A stretch of 64,000 nucleotides of DNA, from contig NZ_BOMM01000016.1 of the NCBI RefSeq assembly GCF_016862195.1, forward strand, positions 310,001 to 374,000, given 5' to 3'. Positions within the stretch are counted from its first letter, which is position 1. The number at the start of each line of letters is the position of its first letter. The translations under genes and the position numbers were made by a program. Origin of the DNA: Paractinoplanes ferrugineus. GTDB taxonomy: Bacteria > Actinomycetota > Actinomycetes > Mycobacteriales > Micromonosporaceae. Shown here piece after piece: positions 32,751-41,436 of this stretch. Under the pieces are notes generated by a model that made no database searches, was not told the DNA's origin, and saw only the letters and a program-made list of their open reading frames with translations.

Positions 32751-32789
32751 TGGTGCTCCCGCGGTGAGACCTGGGCCACATTCTGCGGT
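32751..32789. promoter_or_regulatory. 39-bp divergent promoter between sensor kinase and dctA
   Basis: The two coding regions begin 39 bp apart. CATTCT (32779-32784) lies 5 nt before the dctA ATG and can act as its -10, giving a nearly leaderless transcript; its complement CAGAAT reads toward the kinase gene. The -35 regions must then lie inside the opposite genes. Confidence 0.4.
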
Positions 32790-34163
32790 ATGGAGCCCAC
32801 ATCCCCACCGGTCCGGCGGGACCGAACTCATTTCCTCTACCTCGCGGTGATCGTCGCGGTGGCCGCCGGCATCGCTGTCGGCCTGCTGTTTCCCGAGGTC
32901 GGCAAGGAGCTGAAGCCGCTCGGCACCGGCTTCGTCAACCTGATCAAGATGATGATCGCCCCGGTCATCTTCTGCACGATCGTGCTGGGCATCGGCTCGA
33001 TCCGGCAGGCCGCGAAGGTCGGCCGGGTCGGCGGGCTCGCCCTCGGCTACTTCCTGATCATGTCCACCGTGGCCCTGGCCATCGGACTCGTGGTCGGCAA
33101 CCTCATCCACCCCGGCTCCGGGCTGCACCTGAACGAGGCGGCCGCCGCGGCCGGGCAGAAACAGGCGAGCGGGGCCGCCCACGAGGGGGTCTCCGACTTC
33201 ATCCTCGGGGTCATCCCGCGGACGCTGTTCTCCTCGCTCACCGAGGGCGACGTGCTGCCCGCCCTGCTGGTGGCGCTGCTCGTCGGCTTCGCGGTGCAGG
33301 CGCTCGGCCGGTCCGGGGAGCCGGTGCTGCGGGCCATCGGGCTCACCCAGAAGGTGGTCTTCAAGATCCTCGCGATGATCATGTGGCTGGCCCCGATCGG
33401 CGCGTTCGGCGCGATGGCCGCCGTGGTCGGCGAGACCGGCGTGGACGCGCTGAAGAGCCTCGCCCAGATCATGCTCGGCTTCTACCTCACCTGCGCGATC
33501 TTCGTGTTCGTCGTGCTGGCCGTCATCCTGTGGGCGTTCGCCCGGATGAACATCCTGCTGCTGCTGCGCTACCTGGCCCGCGAGTTCCTGCTGATCCTGT
33601 CGACCTCGTCGTCGGAGTCGGCGTTCCCCCGGCTCATCGCCAAGATGGAACACCTCGGCGTGAGCAAGCCGGTCGTCGGCATCACGGTGCCGGTCGGCTA
33701 CTCGTTCAACCTCGACGGCACCGCCATCTACCTGACCATGGCGTCGCTGTTCATCGCCGAGGCGATGGGCGACCCGCTGTCCGTCGGCGAGCAGATCTCC
33801 CTGCTCGTCTTCATGATCATCGCCTCCAAGGGGGCCGCCGGCATCACCGGTGCCGGCCTCGCCACCCTGGCCGGCGGCCTGCAAAGCCACCGGCCCGACC
33901 TGGTCGACGGCGTCGGCCTGATCGTCGGCATCGACCGGTTCATGTCCGAGGCGCGGGCCCTGACCAACTTCGCCGGCAACGCGGTCGCCACCGTGCTCGT
34001 CGGCACCTGGACCGGCGAGATCGACCGCGAGAAGGCGAACCTGGTGCTGGCCGGCGAACTGCCGTTCGACGAGACCACCATGCTGGACGCCGACACCGAC
34101 GACGCCCCACCACCCCCGCCGCGGGAGAAGCCGGAGTCCGCGACCGCCACGCGCGACTCCTGA
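32790..34163 (+). CDS. dctA: C4-dicarboxylate/cation symporter DctA
   Basis: 457 aa membrane carrier of the DAACS family, importing succinate, fumarate and malate with cations. Conserved elements: LIKMMIAPVIFCTIVLGI, the serine-rich reentrant loop LILSTSSSESAFPRL, the GYSFNLDGTAIY substrate motif, IASKGAAGITGAG and VDRF-equivalent VGIDRFMSEARALTNFAGNA. The C-terminal tail has a proline run. Divergent from its presumed two-component regulators. Confidence 0.92.
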   Translation: MEPTSPPVRRDRTHFLYLAVIVAVAAGIAVGLLFPEVGKELKPLGTGFVNLIKMMIAPVIFCTIVLGIGSIRQAAKVGRVGGLALGYFLIMSTVALAIGLVVGNLIHPGSGLHLNEAAAAAGQKQASGAAHEGVSDFILGVIPRTLFSSLTEGDVLPALLVALLVGFAVQALGRSGEPVLRAIGLTQKVVFKILAMIMWLAPIGAFGAMAAVVGETGVDALKSLAQIMLGFYLTCAIFVFVVLAVILWAFARMNILLLLRYLAREFLLILSTSSSESAFPRLIAKMEHLGVSKPVVGITVPVGYSFNLDGTAIYLTMASLFIAEAMGDPLSVGEQISLLVFMIIASKGAAGITGAGLATLAGGLQSHRPDLVDGVGLIVGIDRFMSEARALTNFAGNAVATVLVGTWTGEIDREKANLVLAGELPFDETTMLDADTDDAPPPPPREKPESATATRDS

Positions 34164-34169
34164 CCCGTT

Positions 34170-34206
34170 GCCCGGCTCTTCCTGCCCCCAGCGGGAGGAG
34201 CCGGGC
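34170..34206. terminator. Terminator between dctA and the convergent Ltp-protein gene
   Basis: GCCCGGCTCTTCC (34170-34182) pairs with 34194-34206 with one G-U pair around a short C-rich loop. It sits 6 bp past the dctA stop and 10 bp before the opposite stop codon, so it can serve both directions. Confidence 0.65.
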
Positions 34207-34215
34207 CGCTCGCCC

Positions 34216-34947
34216 CTACAGTCCGACCTTCTTGACGCCGTAGGTGGCCTGCGAGGTGGTGAATCCTTCGTACCTGAGCTGTTTGATCAGCCCGGACCGG
34301 GAGAACGAGCTGTAGTCCAGGTAATCGGCCGCCTTCTTCGCGGCCTGCTCGTTCCAGTCGGCCTTCTGCGCGTCCACGCCGAAGGTGGCGTCCTTGGTGG
34401 AGAAGCCTTCGAACTTGAGCTGCTTGATCAGCCCCGGCCGGGAGAAGGCGGTGTAGTCCAGGTAGTCGGCGGCCTTCCGGACGGCGTTCTCCTGGGCGAC
34501 GGTCAGCTTCTTGGCGGCCGGGGCAGCCGGGGTGGCCGGGGCGGCCTCGGTGGTCGGCTCCGCAGCGGCCTCGGTGGTCGCTTTCGCAACGGCCTTGGGG
34601 GTCGCCTCGGCAACGGCTTCGGTGGCGACGGCGGCCGTGGGCCCGGCGCTCGCCGGCGGTGTGGCCGCGGTCGTCGGCACCGCATCCGTCGCCGACGTCG
34701 CGGCGGCCTTGTCCGTCCTGCCGTCGCCGGAGCCCACAGCGACCACCGCACCGACGCAACAGAGCCCGACCAGCCCGCCCACCACCGCGAGCATGATCTT
34801 CGCGGTGTTCTTCTTCGGCGGCGCGACCGGCGGCGGGAACCCCGGGTATCCGGGCGGAAGCGGCCGGCCGGGAACCAGGGGAGGCGGCGGGACGGGACGG
34901 TGGGGGTCGAACGGATGCTCGTTCGCGGGCGGACCGGGGTAAGCCAT
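34216..34947 (-). CDS. Membrane protein with two Ltp-family repeats
   Basis: 243 aa. Proline-rich cytoplasmic N-terminus (residues ~1-58), one helix (IMLAVVGGLVGLCCVGAVVA), an Ala/Thr/Glu/Lys-rich linker and two tandem Ltp repeats of ~45 residues: RKAADYLDYTAFSRPGLIKQ and KKAADYLDYSSFSRSGLIKQ, each followed by L-x-(F/Y)-E-G-F-(S/T)-T-x-x-A-T-(F/Y)-G-V. Ltp repeats occur in phage superinfection-exclusion lipoproteins and in host surface proteins of Gram-positive bacteria; here the anchor is a transmembrane helix, not a lipobox. Start ATG 34947 in a run of three ATGs, with GGAAGG in front. Confidence 0.85.
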   Translation of the reverse strand: MAYPGPPANEHPFDPHRPVPPPPLVPGRPLPPGYPGFPPPVAPPKKNTAKIMLAVVGGLVGLCCVGAVVAVGSGDGRTDKAAATSATDAVPTTAATPPASAGPTAAVATEAVAEATPKAVAKATTEAAAEPTTEAAPATPAAPAAKKLTVAQENAVRKAADYLDYTAFSRPGLIKQLKFEGFSTKDATFGVDAQKADWNEQAAKKAADYLDYSSFSRSGLIKQLRYEGFTTSQATYGVKKVGL

Positions 34948-35388
34948 CATCATCCTTCCCGACGGAAATACGACTCGCGTGATGCCGGACATCGTCCACA
35001 GTCATCACCGCCCCAGGATTCAAGCGAATCAACCGTTCCGTACGGCTGGGTCATTCAGCCACTTCCGCGCTCCCACCGGTCAGGCCGGGCCGAGCATCGG
35101 CCACCGTCCACAGTCGATCGTCGACCGTGCCCGGCCGTCCACCCGGTGCCCTCGTTCCCCTGATGACGGCGGGTGCCGGCCGTCGGAGCCTCGGGTGGCC
35201 GGCCGCCGAACATCATCGCGCCTGATCAGCGACGCCGGAAAGACGGTCGCTGAGGCCTCTTCTCAGGGAGGAAGGGGCCGCACGGCCGAAGATCCGCGCG
35301 GTGGATGGGTCTGCGGGCGATCGTGTCACTAGGGAGAACCCTGGAAACCAGGGGCGGATAGCTGACTGATCTTGCGCGCCGACACTCG
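34948..35388. other. Gene-free stretch before the three-gene unknown operon
   Basis: About 440 bp without a credible gene; frames crossing it are compositional shadows. It contains the promoter of the Ltp-repeat gene and, near its right end, the inverted repeat at 35339-35353. Confidence 0.5.
35339..35353. promoter_or_regulatory. Short inverted repeat upstream of the unknown operon
   Basis: CCCTGG-AAA-CCAGGG, perfect 6-bp arms, about 50 bp before the proposed transcription start at 35402. Candidate operator for the three-gene operon. Confidence 0.4.
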
Positions 35389-35394
35389 TATGGT
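35389..35394 (+). promoter_or_regulatory. Leaderless -10 box of the unknown operon
   Basis: TATGGT ends 7 nt before ATG 35402, so transcription would begin at the start codon. This decides the start: the upstream ATG at 35390 overlaps the hexamer itself and has no ribosome binding site. Confidence 0.55.
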
Positions 35395-35401
35395 CCCCGG
35401 C

Positions 35402-38400
35402 ATGCCCGAAGAGAACCCCGTCTCCCCGATCCTCGGCGGCGACTCCTGCACCGCGAAGCTGCCCACCTGGGGGGTGACGCGCGAGTTCCGGTTCGGCCAG
35501 TTCATCCGCCTCTACAACGAGACCCGCACTCCCGACGGCCGGGTCGTCTCCGTGCCGATCGTGCTCAACACCGGGGGCGACATCGTCGAGACCCCGGCCC
35601 AGGTCAGCGCGCGCTCGCTGCGCAAAGGCGCGGCGGTGGCGAACGGGCCCGCGCCGATGTCCACCGCCGGGGCCGGGGCGGCGCCGGCGGTCGGCCTGAA
35701 CGTGATCGCCGCGGGTGTCGACCCGGCCCGGGCGATCCACGGCGACGCCGACGTGACAGTGACCGTGACGGACGTGAACGCCGTGATCGGCGCCGGCACC
35801 ATCGACGTCGACAACACCAGGTTCGCGGTCGAGCTGGGCGCCGAGTCGGCGGCCCGGCTGCGGCAGGGCCAGCACGTGCTCACCGTGGCCACCAACGGCG
35901 AGAAGAGTGCCCTGGTGCGACTCGCCCCGGCGGTCACCGGCATTCAGGTGGAGGCCGGCTCGATCTATCAGGCCCTCGCCGACCGGCGGATCAGCACCGA
36001 GATCGGCACCGTCGACCTGGACGAGAACGCCATCCGCGACCTGCTCGCCACCGGGACGCTCACCGCGCCCGCGACCCGCGACGGCAAGGCGACCGGTCTG
36101 GCCCGGATCAGCACGGTCGGCGCCCGCGACTCCCGGCCGGTCTCGACCGCGTTCGCCGTCGCCGACCTGGCCGAGTTCCTCACCTACCCGATCATCCCGA
36201 GCAGCGGCGGCGGCAGCCTGGTGCTGCAGCTGGGCGCGGACGAGATCCGGGCGCTGGGCCGCGGCGAGCAGATCACCACGCGGGCCGGCGACGACGAGAT
36301 CCGGCTGGTGGTGCCGCGCGAGGGCGACATCCTCGCCGACGATTTCCTGGCTCTCGGCCGGGCCCGCAAGATCAACGAACTCGAGATCACGTACGACCTG
36401 GGCCGGATGTTCCGGGAGACGGCGCGGTATCCGTTCTCGAAGACCGGCATCAAGGTCGGCGGGTACCGGACTCCGCCGATCAAGCCGACCTCGTCGACCG
36501 GCAACGGCCTGGTCGACCTGTCCACCGTCGGGCTGCCGGTGGCGGTGCTGCTGCCGTGGAAGCAGACCTGGACGCTGACGGGCTTCAGCCGCGGCAACCT
36601 CATCTCCAGCCTGGCCATGGCGCCCGGCGAGGAGACCACGATCACCGTCTCCAGCTGGGAGCGCCGGTCCAAGTCGCTGGCGCAGAGCGCCGAGACCGAC
36701 CTCGAGCAGTCCTTCGACTACAGCTCCACGACCCGCGACACCGAGGACGTGATGCGCGAGGTCACCAGCACCAACGAGTTCGACGCGCAGGCCTACGGGT
36801 CGCTCGACGCGTCCTACTCCCCCGGTGTCGCCTCGATCCGGGTGCAGGCGGGCGGCCAGGTCGCCAACGCGCAGAGTCTCGCCAACGCCACCAAATCCTC
36901 GACCCAGCACGTACGCGAATCGACGAGTCACGCCGCCACCCGGGTGCGGTCCCGCCGGATCACCACGATCACCGAGAGCATCGAGACCGAGCAGCGGACG
37001 AGCGTGGTGCGGACCATCCGCAACCCCAACCAGGGGCACACCCTGACGATGAACTTCCACGAGGTGCTCGCCCACTACGACATCGACCTGGTCTTCAACA
37101 AGCCCGGCGTGCGGATCGTGGTGCTGGTGCCCAACCCGGTGTCGGCCCAGGACTTCACCGAGCTGACCGTACGGGTCAACGAGGCCACCTTGCGCACCGG
37201 CCTGCTGGACTCCGCCCTGGTCGACGGGTTCGAGGCGGGCCGGACGCTCGAGGCGTACAAGCAGGCCGCCCTGGAACTGGAGAACCTGGCCCGGGCCGGG
37301 AAGCACGAGAAGGAGCTGGACCGGCAGCGGGAGACCCCGGCCGCGAACCAGCCCGCCAAGCCCGCCAACCCGTACACGTCGACGGTCACCAACATCCTCA
37401 CCGACCTCAAGCGCCGGGCCCAGGAGTTCCTGAACGTCGACGTGGGCGGCGCGCTCACCGCGATCGCCGCGCACCGGTCGCCGACGCCGGCCGAGCTGGC
37501 CGCGGCGCAGCGCTGGCTGTGGCGGCGGCTGGTCGGGGCGAAGTTCGGCACCGGGCTCACCACCGAGCTCGACCGGCTCGCCACCGCCACGATCAACCCG
37601 GAGGCGGCCCGGTCGCTGCTGTCCGCGGTCCCGCCGGCCGGTTCCGCGCCCGCCCTCGACGGGCTCGGCGGCCTCGGTGACAAGGACAAGGAGGACGCGG
37701 GCCTGGTCCAGCGGATCATCGCGATGCCCGGCTACGTGTTCTGGGACTACGGCACGTTCTGGTATCCGAACGGCAAGAAGGAGGGCATCTTCGACGTCGA
37801 GGACGGCGGCGTCCCGGGCGCGCTCAACCAGTTGCGGACCGCCTTCCAGAACTGGGAGGCGAAGGAGGCGGAGGGTACGGGTCAGCAGGCCGCCGCCGCG
37901 GTCGTGGCGGCCGCGAGCGAGGAGCAGACCACCACCACGATCGCCGACAAGCTGGAGATGAAGTTCGGGGCCGAGGTGATCGGCTCGGCCCGGGAGCGCA
38001 GCCAGACCCTGCTCACCCACCTCAACCAGCACCGCGACTACTACCGGTACGTGCTGTTCCAGGCCCTCCCGCCGAGCGAGCAGCTGCAGCGCCTGATGGA
38101 GGCCGCCCCGCAGCTGCGGATCGGCATGTTCGAACCGCACGTGGTCGCCTCCGACGGCCCCAACCTGGCCATCCCGCTGTCCCCGCTGGCCGAGACCACC
38201 CTCATGAAGGTCGTCGACAGCCTGGCCACCGAGATGGAGAACGCGACGAAGGAGGCCGGGGCGGCCGGCGACCGGATCGCCACCGACTCGGTCATCCTGC
38301 CCACCCCGGGCGTCTCGGTGGAGTCGTGGCGCGGCGACTGCGACGCCCTCGAGGACCACCTGACCTCGCTGCGGGCGGCCGAGCTGCGGCGGGCCGTCGC

Positions 38401-38524
38401 CGAGGCCCGGGTGGCCGAGCTGGAGGCCGACCGGCGGGCCGCGCGGATCGACGCCGACCAGCTGGCGGACCCGCTGACGCCGCCGAACGCGTTCGCGGTC
38501 AAGCTCGAGAACGCCGGCCAGTAG
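35402..38524 (+). CDS. Large protein of unknown function, first gene of a three-gene operon
   Basis: 1040 aa, not recognised. No signal peptide or transmembrane helix. N-terminal ~330 residues look beta-rich and modular (FGQFIRLYNETRTPDG, DVTVTVTDVNAVIGAGTIDV, LVLQLGADEIRALGRGEQ). The centre (residues ~395-560) starts with VAVLLPWKQTWTLTGFSRGN, SLAMAPGEETTITVSSWERR and continues into a Ser/Thr/Gln-rich helical stretch (SLANATKSSTQHVRESTSHA) ending in NPNQGHTLTMNFHEVLAHYD. The C-terminal third is helical and charged, with coiled-coil character near the end (LRAAELRRAVAEARVAELEA). The size and order suggest a structural or scaffold protein, but that is inference. Stop overlaps the next GTG by one base. 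Confidence 0.8.
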   Translation: MPEENPVSPILGGDSCTAKLPTWGVTREFRFGQFIRLYNETRTPDGRVVSVPIVLNTGGDIVETPAQVSARSLRKGAAVANGPAPMSTAGAGAAPAVGLNVIAAGVDPARAIHGDADVTVTVTDVNAVIGAGTIDVDNTRFAVELGAESAARLRQGQHVLTVATNGEKSALVRLAPAVTGIQVEAGSIYQALADRRISTEIGTVDLDENAIRDLLATGTLTAPATRDGKATGLARISTVGARDSRPVSTAFAVADLAEFLTYPIIPSSGGGSLVLQLGADEIRALGRGEQITTRAGDDEIRLVVPREGDILADDFLALGRARKINELEITYDLGRMFRETARYPFSKTGIKVGGYRTPPIKPTSSTGNGLVDLSTVGLPVAVLLPWKQTWTLTGFSRGNLISSLAMAPGEETTITVSSWERRSKSLAQSAETDLEQSFDYSSTTRDTEDVMREVTSTNEFDAQAYGSLDASYSPGVASIRVQAGGQVANAQSLANATKSSTQHVRESTSHAATRVRSRRITTITESIETEQRTSVVRTIRNPNQGHTLTMNFHEVLAHYDIDLVFNKPGVRIVVLVPNPVSAQDFTELTVRVNEATLRTGLLDSALVDGFEAGRTLEAYKQAALELENLARAGKHEKELDRQRETPAANQPAKPANPYTSTVTNILTDLKRRAQEFLNVDVGGALTAIAAHRSPTPAELAAAQRWLWRRLVGAKFGTGLTTELDRLATATINPEAARSLLSAVPPAGSAPALDGLGGLGDKDKEDAGLVQRIIAMPGYVFWDYGTFWYPNGKKEGIFDVEDGGVPGALNQLRTAFQNWEAKEAEGTGQQAAAAVVAAASEEQTTTTIADKLEMKFGAEVIGSARERSQTLLTHLNQHRDYYRYVLFQALPPSEQLQRLMEAAPQLRIGMFEPHVVASDGPNLAIPLSPLAETTLMKVVDSLATEMENATKEAGAAGDRIATDSVILPTPGVSVESWRGDCDALEDHLTSLRAAELRRAVAEARVAELEADRRAARIDADQLADPLTPPNAFAVKLENAGQ

Positions 38525-39918
38525 TGCCCGCACGCATCACGATGCCGGACGGGAGCACCACGATGGTGCTCCCGCTCGGCGACGAGCGGGCGATCGACCA
38601 GATCGTCCGGGCCGGCTACCTGCTGGGCGGCTGGACCTGGGTGGAGCGCACCCGCGCGCTCCTGACCGCCCGGCTGCGGGTCGCCCGCGGTGCCGTCGCC
38701 GCGTCGGCGCGGCTCGGCAACACACCCGCGCCGGTGCGGGCCGGGGCAGCCGGGCAGGCGGTCGCCGACGAGACCGAGCCGGCCCTGGTCGCGTGGCGCG
38801 CCGCCAGGCAGCGGCTCGCCCGCCGGGTCGCCGCCGATCTGGCCCGGGTCGAGGCGGTCGGGCGGGCCGTCGCGCTGCGCCGGCTCGACGAGTCGGAGCG
38901 GCAGGTCCGGGCGGCCGCCGACCGCTACCTGACCGGCGACTTCACGACCCGGGGGAACGCGCGACTGAAGCCCGGCGTACCGGTCGAATCCTTGCGCTCC
39001 GCCGTCACCCAGCTCGCCACCGCCGAGGCGAAAGCGGCCATGGCGAACGTCGAGGAAGGCGCGTACGCCGCCCTCGCCTCGACCGTGGCCGGTCTCCTGG
39101 CCGGCGCCACCGGTCTGCTCGCCGTGAACGTCCTGAAGGTGGCCCCGGCTGTCCAGCGGGCGGTGGCCCGCGGGGTCGAACTGGCCGCGCTGCGCGCCGA
39201 GCTGGGCGCCGGCCACCCCGTCCTGTACCGCATCGACCTGGTTCCCTTCATGGCCCCCGCGCACGGCCTCGGCACGAAGCCACCCACCGACGGCGAGCTG
39301 CTGGCGGCGATCACGGCGGCCCTCACGTCGACGTGGAAGGCCGCCCGGGCCGTACGCAAATCGGTGGAATCCCCGGTGTGGAACGACCGCCTCACCGACC
39401 ACGTCGCCGGACCCGCCGCGGGCCTGGCCGCGGAACTCCGCGACCGGGGCATGCGCGGCAACCTGCCCAGCCTGCTCGACCCGGCGTTCGGCCCGTGGGC
39501 GTTCCAGCAGATCCTCGCCGACGCGGTCGGCGACCTGTGCGGCCCCGGCCCCAGCTCGGCCGGGCAGGCGGTGCACGACGTCTACCGCACGATCGACCCG
39601 GAGCTGGCCGACGAGTTCGGCTCGGCGCTGGGCCTGATGGGCGGCATGCTCACCCTGCACCTGGTGGCACCGCCGCTGGCGATCGTCGCCGACGTGGTGC
39701 TGGCCGCGAAGGGCATCCTCGAGGCGTGGGCGGCCTACCTGCGCGACGCCGACGCGTACCGCTGCGCCCTCGATCCGGCCGAATCCCTCGGCGTGGAACC
39801 GTCCACTCTCAAGCTCGCCCTGCAGTGCGTCGGCGAGGTCGCCGGCGCCCTGCCCGCCGGCAAGCTCGCCGGCTCGGTGACCGTCCTCGCCCCGCTAGCC
39901 GCCGGACTGGTGAAATGA
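38524..39918 (+). CDS. Unknown protein with hydrophobic helices, second gene of the operon
   Basis: 464 aa, not recognised. Mostly alpha-helical and Ala/Arg-rich. Two hydrophobic segments, residues ~180-205 (AALASTVAGLLAGATGLLAV) and ~366-405 (GLMGGMLTLHLVAPPLAIVA), could insert in a membrane or form a buried helical hairpin. There is no signal peptide. Start GTG 38524 shares its G with the preceding TAG stop; ATG 38542 is an alternative. The stop overlaps the next ATG by 4 nt, so all three proteins are probably made in fixed ratio. Confidence 0.75.
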   Translation: MPARITMPDGSTTMVLPLGDERAIDQIVRAGYLLGGWTWVERTRALLTARLRVARGAVAASARLGNTPAPVRAGAAGQAVADETEPALVAWRAARQRLARRVAADLARVEAVGRAVALRRLDESERQVRAAADRYLTGDFTTRGNARLKPGVPVESLRSAVTQLATAEAKAAMANVEEGAYAALASTVAGLLAGATGLLAVNVLKVAPAVQRAVARGVELAALRAELGAGHPVLYRIDLVPFMAPAHGLGTKPPTDGELLAAITAALTSTWKAARAVRKSVESPVWNDRLTDHVAGPAAGLAAELRDRGMRGNLPSLLDPAFGPWAFQQILADAVGDLCGPGPSSAGQAVHDVYRTIDPELADEFGSALGLMGGMLTLHLVAPPLAIVADVVLAAKGILEAWAAYLRDADAYRCALDPAESLGVEPSTLKLALQCVGEVAGALPAGKLAGSVTVLAPLAAGLVK

Positions 39919-41390
39919 AGACCAGCGCCCTCCGCCGCGCCCTCACTCTGCTGGCCGGCAGCGTCCGCCGCGGTGCCGTCCAGCTCGGCGCCGACCCGCT
40001 GCACGCGCTGTGCCGCAGTTATCCGGAGTTCCAGGCCGCCTTCCTCGACCTGGACCTGAAGGTGCGCATCGCCCGCGCGCTGCCGGCCGCCGACCCCGGC
40101 CAGGAGGCGGCGAAGGCGGCCCGCCGCGACGTCGAGGAGATCCTCGGCGCGCTCTCCGACGAACAGTCCGACGCCGCCCGCGCCTGGCTGCGCCAGACGG
40201 TCGGCAACACGCCGGCGGCGAAGGATCGCGACGGCCTGCTGCGGGCGATCCGGCGGCGGCTTGAGGTGGAGTACGCGTTGAGCGCCGTCCCCACCCGCAG
40301 GACCGGCTTCCCGGCCGCGGTCGTGCGGGTCGCCCGGGCCGCCGCGGCGGTCCCGAGAACGGCCTTCGACCAGCTGGCCGAGCTGGCCGCCGAGAACTCC
40401 GAGGTCACCCGGGCGGTGCAGGCGTTCGAGCGGTCCTGCCTGCTGGAGAGCCCCGACCGGGTGCGCCGGGCGACGGTGGACCTGCAGAACGCGGTCCGCT
40501 CCGCCGAGTTGCCGGCGAAGGAGCGGACCCGCATCGTGCGGGCCGTCGAGACGGTCGCCAAGGGTTTCGAGCGAACCGTCACCACCGCCGACGGCCTGAC
40601 CGTGGTCGAGGACTTCTTCCGCCGCTTCAACCGCCTCAGCCCGACCCACCCGATGGTCGACGTCTACGAGCGTCTGCAGTCCTGGCTGTCCACCGAGGAC
40701 CTGGAGATCCTCGGCACGGCCCTGGCCCGCTGCAGTCCCGTACCGAAGATCGGTGTCTCCGCGGAACGCATGGCCGAGCAGATCGCCGGGCGGGTGAACG
40801 TCTACGTCGGCCTGCTCGGCCAGCTGATCGGCCAGAAGGGCGCCTACCGGCGCCTGTTCGAGGAGCAACTGCGCCGGGCGGCGGCCTACGCGGAGAGTTC
40901 GGTCTATCGGGTACGCGTGGGGCGCACCCCGGTCCGGGGCCTGAACAAGAACGGCAAGTCGTTCGCCCAGTTCTACGACGACACGATCCTGCTGGTCGAC
41001 GAGGCCGGGCAGAAGGTGGCGATCGTCTTCACCGCCCAGTTCAAGGCCGGCGACGCGGGCTCGCTGGACGTCCTGGAGCAACTGGCGTCGGACGACGCCC
41101 GCAAGGCTCTGGGGAAGCTGCTGCTGGACGGCAAGCAGTACGACATCGTGGACGGCCTGCTGCCGGAGAAGAGCGCCATCGTGACGACGATGCTGGGCGT
41201 GGCCGAGGAACAGACGTGGAAGAACGGCAAACGGGTGGTGACCCGCACCGCCACCGACCCCGCCGCCGTGGCCACCGACCTGGCCGACCGCGAGGTCCGG
41301 TTCCTGCCGATGCCGGTCGATCCGGCCGACCTGCGCGCCCTGATCGGTTTCCTGCTGGCGGCCGCCGAGAAGATCCCCGCCGGCGGGTAG
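39915..41390 (+). CDS. Unknown protein, third gene of the operon
   Basis: 491 aa, not recognised. Long helical N-terminal part (to residue ~330) with LHALCRSYPEFQAAFLDLDL, LGALSDEQSDAARAWLRQTV and VYERLQSWLSTEDLEILGTA; then a beta-rich domain at ~345-400 with YDDTILLVDEAGQKVAIVF and QFKAGDAGSLDVLEQLAS. The spacing Asp...Gln-x-Lys there is reminiscent of PD-(D/E)xK nuclease cores, but the match is weak and no catalytic function is claimed. Start ATG 39915 in an ATGA overlap. Confidence 0.75.
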   Translation: MKTSALRRALTLLAGSVRRGAVQLGADPLHALCRSYPEFQAAFLDLDLKVRIARALPAADPGQEAAKAARRDVEEILGALSDEQSDAARAWLRQTVGNTPAAKDRDGLLRAIRRRLEVEYALSAVPTRRTGFPAAVVRVARAAAAVPRTAFDQLAELAAENSEVTRAVQAFERSCLLESPDRVRRATVDLQNAVRSAELPAKERTRIVRAVETVAKGFERTVTTADGLTVVEDFFRRFNRLSPTHPMVDVYERLQSWLSTEDLEILGTALARCSPVPKIGVSAERMAEQIAGRVNVYVGLLGQLIGQKGAYRRLFEEQLRRAAAYAESSVYRVRVGRTPVRGLNKNGKSFAQFYDDTILLVDEAGQKVAIVFTAQFKAGDAGSLDVLEQLASDDARKALGKLLLDGKQYDIVDGLLPEKSAIVTTMLGVAEEQTWKNGKRVVTRTATDPAAVATDLADREVRFLPMPVDPADLRALIGFLLAAAEKIPAGG

Positions 41391-41436
41391 CGGCCCCGGG
41401 AAAAGCGGACGAGAAACGTCGGACCCCCGTGGGAGC

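Noticed and set aside
35213..38533. 1106-codon open frame on the minus strand opposite the large unknown protein
   Set aside because: Arg/Gly/Ala/Val-rich translation without folded-protein character, running the whole length of a better plus-strand gene. Long antisense frames are expected at this GC content.
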